NCBI GenBank assembly: GCA_021771715.1
Contig: JAETOO010000011.1
Coordinates: 52,858-116,857, forward strand
Reading direction: 5' to 3'
Length of the DNA: 64,000 nt
From: Oscillospiraceae bacterium
Lineage (GTDB): Bacteria; Bacillota; Clostridia; Lachnospirales; Lachnospiraceae
The notes beneath the pieces are model-generated. The model saw only the letters and a list, made by a program, of their open reading frames with translations, searched no databases and had not been told where the DNA came from. A program made the position numbers and the translations under genes. This document shows, piece by piece, positions 42,362-51,495 of this stretch. Position 1 is the first letter of the stretch. Each line of letters begins with the position of its first letter.

Positions 42362-42500
42362 GCAGCGCACGAATATCCGCCACGAATCGCTGCTGTTATG
42401 CCCCAATCCTGGAATTACTTCGCCTGCAGCGCACGAATATCCGCCGCGAGCCGCTGCTGTTATGCCCCAATCCAGGAATTACCTCGCCTGCAGCGCCGTA
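42362..42500 (-). repeat. Triplicated pyrF 3' end (64-bp period)
   Basis: The last codons and stop of pyrF with 35 bp of downstream sequence recur twice at exactly 64-bp spacing (GCAGCG at 42490, 42426, 42362). The copies read ADIRALQAK-stop and ADIRALPEMR-stop against ADINTALQAR-stop in the gene. Confidence 0.88.
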
Positions 42501-43405
42501 TTAATATCCGCGATCATGTCCTCCACGGCGGCGCGGCTCGCCTCCGCAAAGTGCTCCGGACCGAATTTTGCATATTTTTCCTGCTTGTATGCAGCGATAA
42601 TGCCGCGCGACGAATTGACGATCGCGCCCAGCCCGTCCTCATTAAAATAATGAACGAGGTCGGCTGCCTTTCCGCCCTGTGCGCCGTAGCCCGGCACCAA
42701 AATGAAGGATTTCGGCATCACCTTGCGCAATACCTTGCCCATCTCCGGATAGGTCGCCCCGACCACTGCACCGATATAGCTGTACTGTGCGCCCATGCAG
42801 GACTCCGCCCACTCTGCCACCTTCTCGCCGACCAGCTCGTACAGCGGCCTTCCGTCAATCTGCCTGTCCTGGAACTCTCCGCTCGACGGGTTGGACGTCT
42901 TTACGAGGATGAACAATCCCTTCTTCTCTACCCGGCAGACCTCGATGAACGGCTTCACGCCGTCGGAGCCCAGGTACGGGTTCACCGTCGCAAAGTCCTC
43001 CCCGAACGGCGTCAGAAGATTCGCTCCCACCTGCACCTTTCCGAGGTGTGCCGTCGCATACGCCGCAGAAGTCGATCCGATATCCCCGCGCTTCACATCG
43101 CCGATCACGACGAGACCTTTCTCATGGCAGTAGTCCACCGTCCGCTTAAACGCCGCCAGTCCCGGGATGCCAAACTGCTCGTACATGGCAATCTGCGGCT
43201 TTACCGCCGGGATCAGGTCGTACACCGCGTCCACAATCGCCTTGTTGTACTGCCACACCGCCTCCGCAGCTCCCTCCAGCGTCTCGCCGAACTCCGCAAA
43301 CGCAGCCTTCACCACCTGCTCCGGAATATACCCCAGCATCGGGTCCAGCCCTACCACGATCGGCGCCTTTGTCTCCTGAATCCTTGCAATCAATTTCTCA
43401 ATCAT
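42479..43405 (-). CDS. pyrF: Orotidine 5'-phosphate decarboxylase, type 2
   Basis: A 308-residue OMP decarboxylase of the longer bacterial type: VGLDPMLGYIPEQVVKAAFA, the catalytic block VIGDVKRGDIGSTSAAYA, FILVPGYGAQGGKAADL. It makes UMP. ATG 43405 follows AAAGGAG; the frame to 43450 is not supported. First gene of pyrF-K-D. Its 3' end is repeated downstream. Confidence 0.95.
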   Translation of the reverse strand: MIEKLIARIQETKAPIVVGLDPMLGYIPEQVVKAAFAEFGETLEGAAEAVWQYNKAIVDAVYDLIPAVKPQIAMYEQFGIPGLAAFKRTVDYCHEKGLVVIGDVKRGDIGSTSAAYATAHLGKVQVGANLLTPFGEDFATVNPYLGSDGVKPFIEVCRVEKKGLFILVKTSNPSSGEFQDRQIDGRPLYELVGEKVAEWAESCMGAQYSYIGAVVGATYPEMGKVLRKVMPKSFILVPGYGAQGGKAADLVHYFNEDGLGAIVNSSRGIIAAYKQEKYAKFGPEHFAEASRAAVEDMIADINTALQAR

Positions 43406-43492
43406 GTCGTTCTCCTTTTCCTGTTGTCTGATTTTTATCTTCGCAATCATGTTAAATCATTCTTCTGTACTGCTCCCTGATCCGTTCTGCCG

Positions 43493-44254
43493 CTACAGCT
43501 TCAGATACGCCCTGGCATATTTCCACACTCCGTTCGCCGCATACATGGCAAAGCACGCGGCTGACTTGAGTCTGCCGAATCCGACGTAGCGGTAGACCCG
43601 GTACGTCATCCGCGCCGAGTTCAGCTTGCTGCCGGACTTGCCCCCGGCGCTCAGGCGGTATTTGAGCAGCGGCTCGTCGATCGCCGCGGCCCGCCTGTAC
43701 TTTTTCAAAATCCGCAGCCACATAATGTAGTCCTCATGGCTGTCCTCGTGATCCATCGGGAACTCGCGCGCCACCTCCGTGCGCAGCAGCACCGAGGAGC
43801 AGTTGATGCAGTTGTGGCGCAGCAGCATCCGGTACGTGATCCGCTCGGGCACGCCGATCACGCGGCCGGTCCGCTCCCCTTTGGCCGTCACCAGCTCACG
43901 GCCGGTCGAACAGAGCACGACCTGCTCCTTTTTCAGCACAGCCAGCTGCCGCTCCAGCTTTCCCGCGTCCCACCAGTCGTCCGCGTCCAGAAATGCCGTG
44001 TAGCTGCCTCTCGCCAGCCGCACCCCGCGATTCCGGCTGCCGGAAGCGCCGAGATTCATCTCATTTTTCACATAGCGCACCCGCGGATCCCCGCGGTACT
44101 GTTCCATGACCGCGTCCAGCTCATCCGGGGAGCAGTCATTCAGCACGATCAGTTCCAGCGGCACCTGCTGCGCGAGCACGGACGCGATCGCCGTCCCGAT
44201 TGTCCCGGCACAGTTGTACGCCGGCATAATTACCGATACCATCTCCCTCATCAT
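43493..44254 (-). CDS. Family 2 glycosyltransferase
   Basis: A 253-residue GT-A enzyme: VSVIMPAYNCAGTIGTAIAS at the N-terminus, YVKNEMNLGASGSRNRGVRL, and the DXD-type motif FLDADDWWDAGKLE. The C-terminal 60 residues are basic (GKSGSKLNSARMTYRVYRYV). It probably adds a sugar to a lipid-linked precursor begun by the adjacent transferase. The ATG overlaps the stop of that gene (ATGATGA), so they are coupled; GGAGG lies at the overlap. Donor and acceptor unknown. Confidence 0.88.
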   Translation of the reverse strand: MMREMVSVIMPAYNCAGTIGTAIASVLAQQVPLELIVLNDCSPDELDAVMEQYRGDPRVRYVKNEMNLGASGSRNRGVRLARGSYTAFLDADDWWDAGKLERQLAVLKKEQVVLCSTGRELVTAKGERTGRVIGVPERITYRMLLRHNCINCSSVLLRTEVAREFPMDHEDSHEDYIMWLRILKKYRRAAAIDEPLLKYRLSAGGKSGSKLNSARMTYRVYRYVGFGRLKSAACFAMYAANGVWKYARAYLKL

Positions 44255-45672
44255 TTCCTCCGGGCCGGTTTCTTTTCCGCCGAACCGGAAGCTCCTCCGC
44301 CCTTTCCTCCTTTCGACGCGGTCGTCTGCCACTGCTCGACGCCCTCCGTGTTCTCCTTCTGGAACAGGATCTTGACCGTCGTCGCGATCAGCTGCAGGTC
44401 GAGCAGGAACGAGTAATTCTCGATATACGTCAGGTCGAGCTTCAGCTTGTCGTACGGCGTCGTGTTGTACTTGCCGTAGACCTGCGCGTACCCGGTCAGT
44501 CCCGCCTTGACCTTCAGGCGGTACGGAAACTCCGGGATCTCCCGCGTGTACTGTTCCGCGATCTCCGGGCGCTCGGGGCGCGGTCCGACGAGCGACATGT
44601 CCCCCTTTATGATATTCAGCAGCTGGGGCAGCTCGTCAAAATGAATATTGCGCAGCACCTTGCCGACCGGCGTCACGCGGCTGTCGCCCTTCATCGCGAG
44701 CCGCGCGCCGTTTTTCTCCGAATCCACGCGCATGCTGCGGAACTTGTAGACCTGGAAGACCGCGCCGTCCTTCGTCAGCCGGTCCTGCTTGTAAAAGACA
44801 GGGCCGCCGTCGTAGAGCTTGACCAGCAGCGCGATCAGCACCATCAGCGGCGAGAGCACGACGAGCATCAGCGCCGAGCACACCACGTCGAAGATCCGCT
44901 TGATCACCTGCTTTTCCACCGTCAGGCCGCAGTTGCGGAACAGAAGCAGCGGCGTGTCAAACATGTGGATCTTCTCGGATGCCATGATCATGATGTCCGA
45001 AATTTTCTGCTGACAGTAGCACCGGATGTTTTTCTCAAAGCAGTATTTCAGGAACAGATTCCGCTCGTGCGCCGGCAGGTCCCCGATCATGACCGCCTGG
45101 TACTTCGGGATCTCCTCCTTGATCCGCTCCACCCCGGCCGTGAGGGGGATCGTCCCCGTCACAATGTACTTGTCCTTCCGCTCCGCCATCTTTTTCATCA
45201 TCGTCCTCGGGCCGGACTTATCGTAGATCAGGAGCACCTCGTGCGGCGGGTACAGCCTCGCGTACACAAACCGCATAAACAGCACCCACAAAATCACCGC
45301 TGCCAGGTTGATCCCCGTCACGCGCAGCATCGGCTCCAGGTGCGTCAAAAACCGCCACCGGCCGATCAGCGCCAGCTGCAGATACTCAAACGCATTCACC
45401 ACCAGCACCGAAAAAATCTGGGACAGCAGCACATCCAGGATCCGCATGTACCCGACCTTAAACGCCGAGAACAGCTTCGACACCAGCACCACCAGCACCG
45501 CGTAGAGCACCAGCAGCGCCCAGTGCCCCCAGTAGCCATACAGCCGCCCGATGATTTCCTTTGTATAGTAATCATGAAACCACGCATATGCAAACACCCC
45601 GGTCTGAACCGCCACGATCAGCACCGACGCGAGAAACATAATCAGCCTCTTATACCGCTCTCTCCTTCGCAC
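44251..45672 (-). CDS. Polyprenyl-phosphate hexose-1-phosphate transferase (WbaP/EpsL type)
   Basis: A 473-residue membrane enzyme. Four N-terminal helices, a CoA-binding-like middle domain (VLLIYDKSGPRTMMKKMAER), another helix (ALMLVVLSPLMVLIALLVKL) and the cytosolic bacterial sugar transferase core: KQDRLTKDGAVFQVYKFRSM, DELPQLLNIIKGDMSLVGPR and KAGLTGYAQVYGKY. It starts polysaccharide synthesis by placing a sugar phosphate on undecaprenyl phosphate. The start is a GTG at 45672. The C-terminus is a basic Gly/Ser tail. Only one more polysaccharide gene follows. Confidence 0.9.
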   Translation of the reverse strand: MRRRERYKRLIMFLASVLIVAVQTGVFAYAWFHDYYTKEIIGRLYGYWGHWALLVLYAVLVVLVSKLFSAFKVGYMRILDVLLSQIFSVLVVNAFEYLQLALIGRWRFLTHLEPMLRVTGINLAAVILWVLFMRFVYARLYPPHEVLLIYDKSGPRTMMKKMAERKDKYIVTGTIPLTAGVERIKEEIPKYQAVMIGDLPAHERNLFLKYCFEKNIRCYCQQKISDIMIMASEKIHMFDTPLLLFRNCGLTVEKQVIKRIFDVVCSALMLVVLSPLMVLIALLVKLYDGGPVFYKQDRLTKDGAVFQVYKFRSMRVDSEKNGARLAMKGDSRVTPVGKVLRNIHFDELPQLLNIIKGDMSLVGPRPERPEIAEQYTREIPEFPYRLKVKAGLTGYAQVYGKYNTTPYDKLKLDLTYIENYSFLLDLQLIATTVKILFQKENTEGVEQWQTTASKGGKGGGASGSAEKKPARRK

Positions 45673-45723
45673 GTTTCCTCTTCCTTTCCGTCTTCATGTC
45701 ACATGACTGACATACTTTCTACG

Positions 45724-45752
45724 ATTATAGACTACTTCCCTCAAATTGACAA
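45724..45752 (-). promoter_or_regulatory. Promoter of the glycosyltransferase pair
   Basis: TTGTCA (45747-45752) and TATAAT (45724-45729), 17-bp spacer, minus strand. Confidence 0.75.
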
Positions 45753-45814
45753 CCTCAAAGGCAGGACAACCAAAAAGTTAGATCTTTTTTAAGATTTTTT
45801 TCCGGGATCCATGC

Positions 45815-45843
45815 TTGCTTTTCCCCTATACAGCCGCTATAAT
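45815..45843 (+). promoter_or_regulatory. Promoter of the L,D-transpeptidase gene
   Basis: TTGCTT (45815-45820) and TATAAT (45838-45843), 17-bp spacer, plus strand, divergent from the glycosyltransferase promoter. Leader of about 100 nt. Confidence 0.72.
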
Positions 45844-45947
45844 TGAGAAAGACATTTGGTGTTTTTTACCGGGCGCACCGCCGGGCGCTTCTGAGTGAGC
45901 ACTCCGGCCGAACGTCCGTGGCAAAAAGAGAGGGAGGATAAGGAACA

Positions 45948-47732
45948 ATGACAATCAAAAAATGGGTATCTGCCCTTTGTCTCGCGGCAGGTCTCGCCAT
46001 CTCTGCGCCTTCTCTCGCGTCTGTCGTCGGTATCCCCGGACAGATGGCGACCGTGCAGGCTGCCTCCGGGTGGGGACAGGACGCAAATGGCGTCTACTAC
46101 CTGCAGGATGACGTGAGGGTGACCGGGCTACGCGAAATCGACGGCGCCACTTACTTTTTCAACGGCAGCGGCTACCGCGTGAGCGGTCCGGCAAAGCTGG
46201 ACAGCTACACCTACTACTTCCATCCGGAGACCGGTAAGCTGTGCACCGGCTACTCGGGGCTGGTGCGGATCGGGGCAGATTCCGACGTCTACTACTACTT
46301 TTTAAACAGCAAGACCGGACGCGTCGCGACCGCAAAGTGGGTGAAGCACAAGGGCAAATATTTCTACGCCGACGCGACCGGACAGGTAAAGCTCGGCACG
46401 ATCAAGGTGGGGAAGAAGCTCTACCACATCACGCCGAAGGGGCGCATGACTTCCTACGGGAAGTCCTCCTACGACGGCAAATACTACAACGCCTCCAAGA
46501 ACGGCGTGCTCCTGACCGGGCTGCGCAAGGTAAAGGGCAAGCAGTATTTCTTCAACAAGAAGACCGGCGAGCGCACGACCGGGCTGGTCAAGGTCGGAAA
46601 GTCCACGTTCTATTTCAGCGAGAAGAATGGCGTCGCAAAGACCGGCTGGGTGAAGCAGGACGGGAAGTATTACTACTACCTGAAGAACTACCGGCGTGCT
46701 TCCGGCTGGAAGACCATCAACAAGAAAAAATACTACTTCAATCCGAAGAACAGCTGCGCGCGGCAGGAGTCGAGCTGGCTGAAGATCGGAAAGTACACCT
46801 ACTTCTTCAACGCAAAGGGAATTGTCCAGACCGGATTTTTCAAGGTCAACGGCAATACGTACTACGCAAACTCGAAGGGTGTCCGCAAGACCGGCTGGCA
46901 GACCGTGAATGGCCGCAAGTACTACATGGATCCGTCCACGGGAATGGTCAAGACGGGATGGTTCACCTACAAGAAGAAGACATACTACCTGACTCCGTCC
47001 GCCTCCGCGAAGACGTACGGGGCCGCGATCACCGGATGGCTGAAGAACGTTAACAACGCGACGTACTACTTCAACTCGGACGGCACGATGCGCACCGGAT
47101 GGCTGCAGGAGAACGGGGTGAAGTACTACTTTGACAAGTCCACCGGCAAGATGCTGACCGGCAAGCACACGATCGACGGAAAGACGTACGATTTCGGGAG
47201 CAAGGGCAAGATCAAGGTCTCCATCACCGGTCCGTGGAGCATCAAAGTGCAGCGCGGCAATTCCAGCAACGGAAATCAATGCTTCGTCGTCGTATACCGC
47301 GGCTCGACCCCGGTGAAGGCGTTCGCGTGCTCGACCGCTGCCGACGGTGTCAGCACACCGACCGGCACCTTCTCGATCCGCGACAAGCTCTACTGGCATG
47401 AGCTGCAGGGTCCGACCTGGGGACAGTATTGCTCGCATATCACGAGCGACATCCTGTTCCACTCGGTGCCGAACCTGCGCTACCGCGACCCGTATTCTCT
47501 CGAGACCTGGGAGTACAACAAGCTCGGCAGTCCTGCATCCGCCGGCTGCATCCGACTTTCCGTCATGCATGCAAAGTGGCTGTTTGACAACGTGCCGATC
47601 GGAACTCCGGTCACAGTCAGCAACAAGGTGACCAAGCCGACGGATATCTCAATTGAGTATCCGCCGAAGCAGAGCTCCTCAAAGAGCTACGACCCGACTG
47701 ATACCTTCGTCAATCCGTACAGTGTGCGGTAA
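45948..47732 (+). CDS. Secreted L,D-transpeptidase with cell-wall-binding repeats
   Basis: A 594-residue exported protein: signal peptide ending near AASGW, then about 17 repeats of the choline/glucan-binding type (for example GWVKQDGKYYYY, GWQTVNGRKYYM), and a C-terminal YkuD domain (about 430-560) with HSVPN and SAGCIRLS (nucleophile Cys534). It should make 3-3 peptidoglycan cross-links or attach proteins while held to wall polymers. GGAGG precedes the ATG, it has a promoter upstream and a perfect terminator downstream. Repeat-domain ligand is not readable from sequence. Confidence 0.92.
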   Translation: MTIKKWVSALCLAAGLAISAPSLASVVGIPGQMATVQAASGWGQDANGVYYLQDDVRVTGLREIDGATYFFNGSGYRVSGPAKLDSYTYYFHPETGKLCTGYSGLVRIGADSDVYYYFLNSKTGRVATAKWVKHKGKYFYADATGQVKLGTIKVGKKLYHITPKGRMTSYGKSSYDGKYYNASKNGVLLTGLRKVKGKQYFFNKKTGERTTGLVKVGKSTFYFSEKNGVAKTGWVKQDGKYYYYLKNYRRASGWKTINKKKYYFNPKNSCARQESSWLKIGKYTYFFNAKGIVQTGFFKVNGNTYYANSKGVRKTGWQTVNGRKYYMDPSTGMVKTGWFTYKKKTYYLTPSASAKTYGAAITGWLKNVNNATYYFNSDGTMRTGWLQENGVKYYFDKSTGKMLTGKHTIDGKTYDFGSKGKIKVSITGPWSIKVQRGNSSNGNQCFVVVYRGSTPVKAFACSTAADGVSTPTGTFSIRDKLYWHELQGPTWGQYCSHITSDILFHSVPNLRYRDPYSLETWEYNKLGSPASAGCIRLSVMHAKWLFDNVPIGTPVTVSNKVTKPTDISIEYPPKQSSSKSYDPTDTFVNPYSVR

Positions 47733-47749
47733 GACACGTAAAGATACGC

Positions 47750-47786
47750 AGGGCGGCTGCAAACAAATGCAGCCGCCCTGTTTTTT
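47750..47786 (+). terminator. Terminator of the L,D-transpeptidase gene
   Basis: Perfect 12-bp stem AGGGCGGCTGCA (47750-47761) and TGCAGCCGCCCT (47768-47779), 6-nt loop, then GTTTTTT. Confidence 0.93.
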
Positions 47787-47924
47787 CGTCTTCCGTTTTC
47801 TGTTCTGTCATCCGCCCCGCCGGAAGTCGTTCCAGAGACACCCTGCGTCTCCGCCGCTTACCTGCCGCCCATTCGTCGCCCGACTCCTTCCGGGCATCTC
47901 AGCCGGCTCCTCTGCCGCCTTCCG

Positions 47925-48191
47925 TCACTCGTTTCTTTCGAGCAGCGCAGCCAGCTCCTCCGCCGCCTGCTCCTCCCGTGCGCCGCTGCACACGAGCGTG
48001 ATCTCATCCATCTGCTGTACGCAGGCGCTCAGCACGCCGAGCACACTCTTCGCATTAAACTCGCGGTCACGAAAACAGATCTTCACACTCGTATCCCCGT
48101 ACTCCATTGCCTTCTCGCAGAGCTTCTGGGCCGGGCGCAAATGCAAGCCTGCCTCACTCCTTATCGTCACTTTTTTTCTGACCACTTTCAC
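47925..48191 (-). CDS. HPr-like phosphocarrier protein
   Basis: An 88-residue HPr fold: SEAGLHLRPAQKL carries the active-site His (about 15-17), and NAKSVLGVLSA carries the regulatory Ser position. It accepts phosphate from PTS enzyme I. The GTG start overlaps the cdaR stop (GTGA), so it is coupled to cdaR. HPr of sugar uptake is usually elsewhere; this may be a second, regulatory paralogue (Crh-like) although the active His is kept. Confidence 0.85.
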   Translation of the reverse strand: MKVVRKKVTIRSEAGLHLRPAQKLCEKAMEYGDTSVKICFRDREFNAKSVLGVLSACVQQMDEITLVCSGAREEQAAEELAALLERNE

Positions 48192-49516
48192 CCCTCCGTG
48201 CTGGCTTTTTCCTCATTTGCCTGCTGCTGTGCGGTCGCAGTCACGACCAGCTTCACATCCGCCGTGAGCGAATACCCCTCCGGCAGCTCAATCTGCACCG
48301 GAATCTCGTACACACCTTCCACCGCGCACTCCTGGAGATCCACCGTCGCCTTGATGTCGCTGACACTCAGCCTTGCACTGCCCTCCTGCGCGTGGATCGA
48401 GACCTGCACCTCGTCCGCCGGGGAGATCGTCAGACTCATCTTCGCCGCATCCGGCCGGTTCAGCACCTCGAGATTCGAGAGCGGAACCCTCAGCGTCTGA
48501 TCCCCGTTCTTCTCGATCTGCACCGTCACCGAGACCGCCGGGTCCGCGTCCGCTACCAGCCGCAGCCCCTCCAGGGAGGCAAGCGTCTCCGTCAGATCAA
48601 TATCCTGCGTCACATTCTCCGTCGCACCCTCGATCGAGACCGGCTCCTGGATCACGACTTTCCCGTTCAGCCTCGCCAGCGCCTCGTTCGTGCCGACCAG
48701 ATTGATCGTCACCGGAATCGTAGAGATCCCGGACACCTGGTAGCCCTCCGCCGGGCTCCCCACGGTCTTCACCTCGACCGGGATGTCGTTCATCACCTGC
48801 CAGAGCGTCACATCGACAATCACCTGATTGTCCGCCAGCAGAACGCCGGAGGAATCCTTGATCTGCAGGCGCTCCATCTGCGTTGTCAGCTCGTTCCCGT
48901 TCTTGTCGTAGACCACCAGATTGCCGTTCAGCCGCTTGTCCGTCTTGATCCGCGAGGTGTTGACCTCAGCTACCACCTTGTCAATGATCTTCAAGATGCT
49001 CTCCGGCCCTGCGATCAGCACCGTCCGCCCGTTTACGACCTCCGTCATGCCGACCTCGTACCCGTTCTCCGGCTTGCCGATCGTCTGCACGTTCACCATG
49101 AACTCACTCTGCTTTTTGGCCTCGAGCTTGACCTTCTGGACCGCCGGGATCAGCTCGATCTCATCCCGCGTCACCGCCGGATTGCTGCACTCCACGCGCA
49201 GCGGCACGCTGCCCATCTCGTTCATCGTCTCCATGTCCGCAACCACGCGAAAATCCGAGGAGGTCAGCTTTTTCAGAACGCTGTCCTTCTCCTTCACCCG
49301 GATGATCACGGTGTCGCCGTACACGTCGTCCTCCACGACATCCAGCACCTTGTCGAGCTCCGTCACGCTCTCAACATTCTCCTGCTGGATCTTGACATCC
49401 CGGAACAGCCGCACGTTGACCGGATCATTCACGTTGACCACAAGCAGCCAGATCAGGAACGCCACCACCAGCGACAGGACCTTCAAGCCTATATTCCTGG
49501 TAAATTTATATTTCAT
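48188..49516 (-). CDS. cdaR: CdaA regulatory protein (YbbR-domain)
   Basis: A 442-residue protein with one N-terminal membrane helix (VLSLVVAFLIWLLVVNVNDP) and about four YbbR repeats outside the membrane (for example VQTIGKPENGYEVGMTEVVN, VKTVGSPAEGYQVSGIST). CdaR binds and modulates the diadenylate cyclase CdaA. The ATG lies inside the cdaA end (11-bp overlap). Confidence 0.92.
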   Translation of the reverse strand: MKYKFTRNIGLKVLSLVVAFLIWLLVVNVNDPVNVRLFRDVKIQQENVESVTELDKVLDVVEDDVYGDTVIIRVKEKDSVLKKLTSSDFRVVADMETMNEMGSVPLRVECSNPAVTRDEIELIPAVQKVKLEAKKQSEFMVNVQTIGKPENGYEVGMTEVVNGRTVLIAGPESILKIIDKVVAEVNTSRIKTDKRLNGNLVVYDKNGNELTTQMERLQIKDSSGVLLADNQVIVDVTLWQVMNDIPVEVKTVGSPAEGYQVSGISTIPVTINLVGTNEALARLNGKVVIQEPVSIEGATENVTQDIDLTETLASLEGLRLVADADPAVSVTVQIEKNGDQTLRVPLSNLEVLNRPDAAKMSLTISPADEVQVSIHAQEGSARLSVSDIKATVDLQECAVEGVYEIPVQIELPEGYSLTADVKLVVTATAQQQANEEKASTEG

Positions 49517-50378
49517 TTTTGTTCCAGCCTTTCCAGAACCTGAATTTCTTCTGCTGACTCGTCTTATTCTGCGCCATCACAAGCTGCGCTCTGAGCTCCT
49601 CCTGGGAAACCTTCCGCAGCAGCTCTCCCTTGTACGCGACGGAGATCGCGCCGGTCTCCTCCGACACAATCACCGTCAGGGAATCGGTCACCTCGCTGAT
49701 GCCCACGCCGGCTCTATGCCGCGTCCCGAGCTCCTTGCTCAGCATCATATTGTCTGACAACGGCAGATAGCACGTCGCCGCAGTGATTCGGTTCCCACGG
49801 ACTACGACGGCTCCGTCGTGGAGCGGCGTATTATGTTCGAAAATGTTGATCAGAATCTGGCTCGTCACGACCGAGTCGATCACGATCCCGGTCCGCTCGT
49901 ACTCGTCCAGCTTTACATTCTGCTCAATCACGATCAGCGCGCCGGTCTTCGCCTTGCCCATCTCTGTGCACGCCTTCACGATCTCATTGACCGTCTTGTC
50001 ACTGAAGCGCTCCGTGACCCGGTTCGAGTCAATCGGGAGCAGCGACGACACGATCTGCTTCTCTCCGATCCGCTCCAGCGCCCGCCGCAGCTCCGGCTGG
50101 AAGATCACGATCGCCGCCGTGATCGCGATGTCGATCCCCCTGTTCACAATGAAGATCAGGGTGTCCATATGCAGCAGATACGTGATGGAAACACAGATCA
50201 CCAGGACCATGATTCCCTTGAGAAGCGTCCATGCCCTGGTGTTCTTGACCCAGAGCAGGAAACTGTATACCAGAAAAGCCAAAATGAGAATTTCCAGAAT
50301 ATCCGTCACGGTGATCGCCGCGGTCGGCGTCGTAAACCAGCTCAGATAATTCCGCAACAACACCTTCAGATTGCCCAT
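49506..50378 (-). CDS. cdaA: Diadenylate cyclase, membrane-bound
   Basis: A 290-residue enzyme: three N-terminal helices (LEILILAFLVYSFLLWV, GIMVLVICVSITYLLHM, IFIVNRGIDIAITAAIV) and a DAC domain with NTPLHDGAVVVRGNRI and GTRHRAGVGISEVTDSL, the two catalytic motifs. It makes c-di-AMP from two ATP, controlling potassium and osmotic balance and the wall. ATG 50378 follows AAAGGAG. glmM, often next in this operon, is not present here. Confidence 0.95.
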   Translation of the reverse strand: MGNLKVLLRNYLSWFTTPTAAITVTDILEILILAFLVYSFLLWVKNTRAWTLLKGIMVLVICVSITYLLHMDTLIFIVNRGIDIAITAAIVIFQPELRRALERIGEKQIVSSLLPIDSNRVTERFSDKTVNEIVKACTEMGKAKTGALIVIEQNVKLDEYERTGIVIDSVVTSQILINIFEHNTPLHDGAVVVRGNRITAATCYLPLSDNMMLSKELGTRHRAGVGISEVTDSLTVIVSEETGAISVAYKGELLRKVSQEELRAQLVMAQNKTSQQKKFRFWKGWNKNEI

Positions 50379-50423
50379 TTTGTCCTCTCCTTTCCCCACG
50401 GGCAGCGATCCCACCCGTATTTT

Positions 50424-51374
50424 TTATCTATCCGGTATTTTAGTATAGCACACATTTTCCGCTGTGCATACTGTCTTTTTCCCTTTTCCGGTGCACAGGA
50501 CAAGAAAATATACCGCCCCGGCTCCGGCCTCCTGCAGCACGCGCGCCAGCTCGTCCACCGTGCTCCCGGTCGTGTACACATCGTCGACCAGCAGAAGACG
50601 GCATCCCGTCTCAATCCGCCGCGTCACCGCAAAGCAGCCGCTCAGGTTCCGCATCCGCGCCTCTCTGCCGAGTGTCTTCTGCGGTGCGTGGCGGCGCGTG
50701 CACCGCACCAGCCCCGTCTCCACCGGGATCCCGACCCTGCCGCCGATCCGCCGCGCGAGCAGTTCAGCCTGGTTGTAGCCGCGCTGCACCTGCTTTTTCC
50801 GGTACATCGGCACCGGAATCAACATCTGCGGCTGCCAGGCGGGCAGATGCGGCTCCAGCGCCTGCGCCATCGCGGCGGCATAGAAGTCAAGCGCGTCCCT
50901 GCGGTTCCCCGACTTCAGCCGGTGTACGGACTGCCGCATCGCCCCGGTGTAGGTGAAGGCGGCCACGCCGCGCGCAAAGAAATGGCGCGTCCGCGCGCAG
51001 TCGTCGCAGTACTCCTGCCTGAAATCAGCAACCGGCTTCCCGCACTTCATGCAAGCCGGCTCCCGCACCCACGGAAGCGCGGCCCGGCAGTCCGCACAAC
51101 AGCCGTCCTCTCCCTTCCGCAGCAGCCCGTCGCAGACCGCGCAGCGCGGCGGGTACAGCAGGTCCAGCGCGACCGCTCCGGCGCGGCGGATCCACGGCAG
51201 ACACGCTCGGACATACTTGCCAGGAAACGGCTTTCCTCCGCCCGAAACTGTTTTCTCCGGCCCGATGCCGGGAAATGGCTTTTCTCCCTCCAAACATGCA
51301 TTTCCTGATGCCATACCAGGCCACGCATTTCTGTTTAGATCTTCTGTGGTTCTCTTTTTTGTACCTTGGTCCAT
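50424..51374 (-). CDS. comF: ComF-family phosphoribosyltransferase-like protein
   Basis: A 316-residue protein. Two zinc-type CxxC pairs (CAVC, CADC, CMKC, CDDC, about residues 80-125) precede a PRT domain with the PRPP loop RLLLVDDVYTTGST. ComF is needed for DNA uptake in transformable Firmicutes; its chemistry is unresolved. The N-terminal 70 residues are unusual for the family and contain a duplicated EKPFPG/GKPFPG segment 48 bp apart, so the true start could be internal near residue 54. GGGAGCAG precedes the annotated ATG. Confidence 0.85.
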   Translation of the reverse strand: MDQGTKKRTTEDLNRNAWPGMASGNACLEGEKPFPGIGPEKTVSGGGKPFPGKYVRACLPWIRRAGAVALDLLYPPRCAVCDGLLRKGEDGCCADCRAALPWVREPACMKCGKPVADFRQEYCDDCARTRHFFARGVAAFTYTGAMRQSVHRLKSGNRRDALDFYAAAMAQALEPHLPAWQPQMLIPVPMYRKKQVQRGYNQAELLARRIGGRVGIPVETGLVRCTRRHAPQKTLGREARMRNLSGCFAVTRRIETGCRLLLVDDVYTTGSTVDELARVLQEAGAGAVYFLVLCTGKGKKTVCTAENVCYTKIPDR

Positions 51375-51451
51375 TCTGCTCCCGCAGCTCTCTCCCCACT
51401 CGCAGGACCGACACCCTCATTATTCTGAAGCTTGATATCTGTATTTCTACT

Positions 51452-51478
51452 ATTATAAATATATCTCGCTTCGATCAA
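51452..51478 (-). promoter_or_regulatory. Possible promoter of comF
   Basis: TTGATC (51473-51478) and TATAAT (51452-51457) in the recD2-comF gap; spacer only 15 bp. Confidence 0.35.
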
Positions 51479-51495
51479 GCCCTCCTCCGGCGCTC

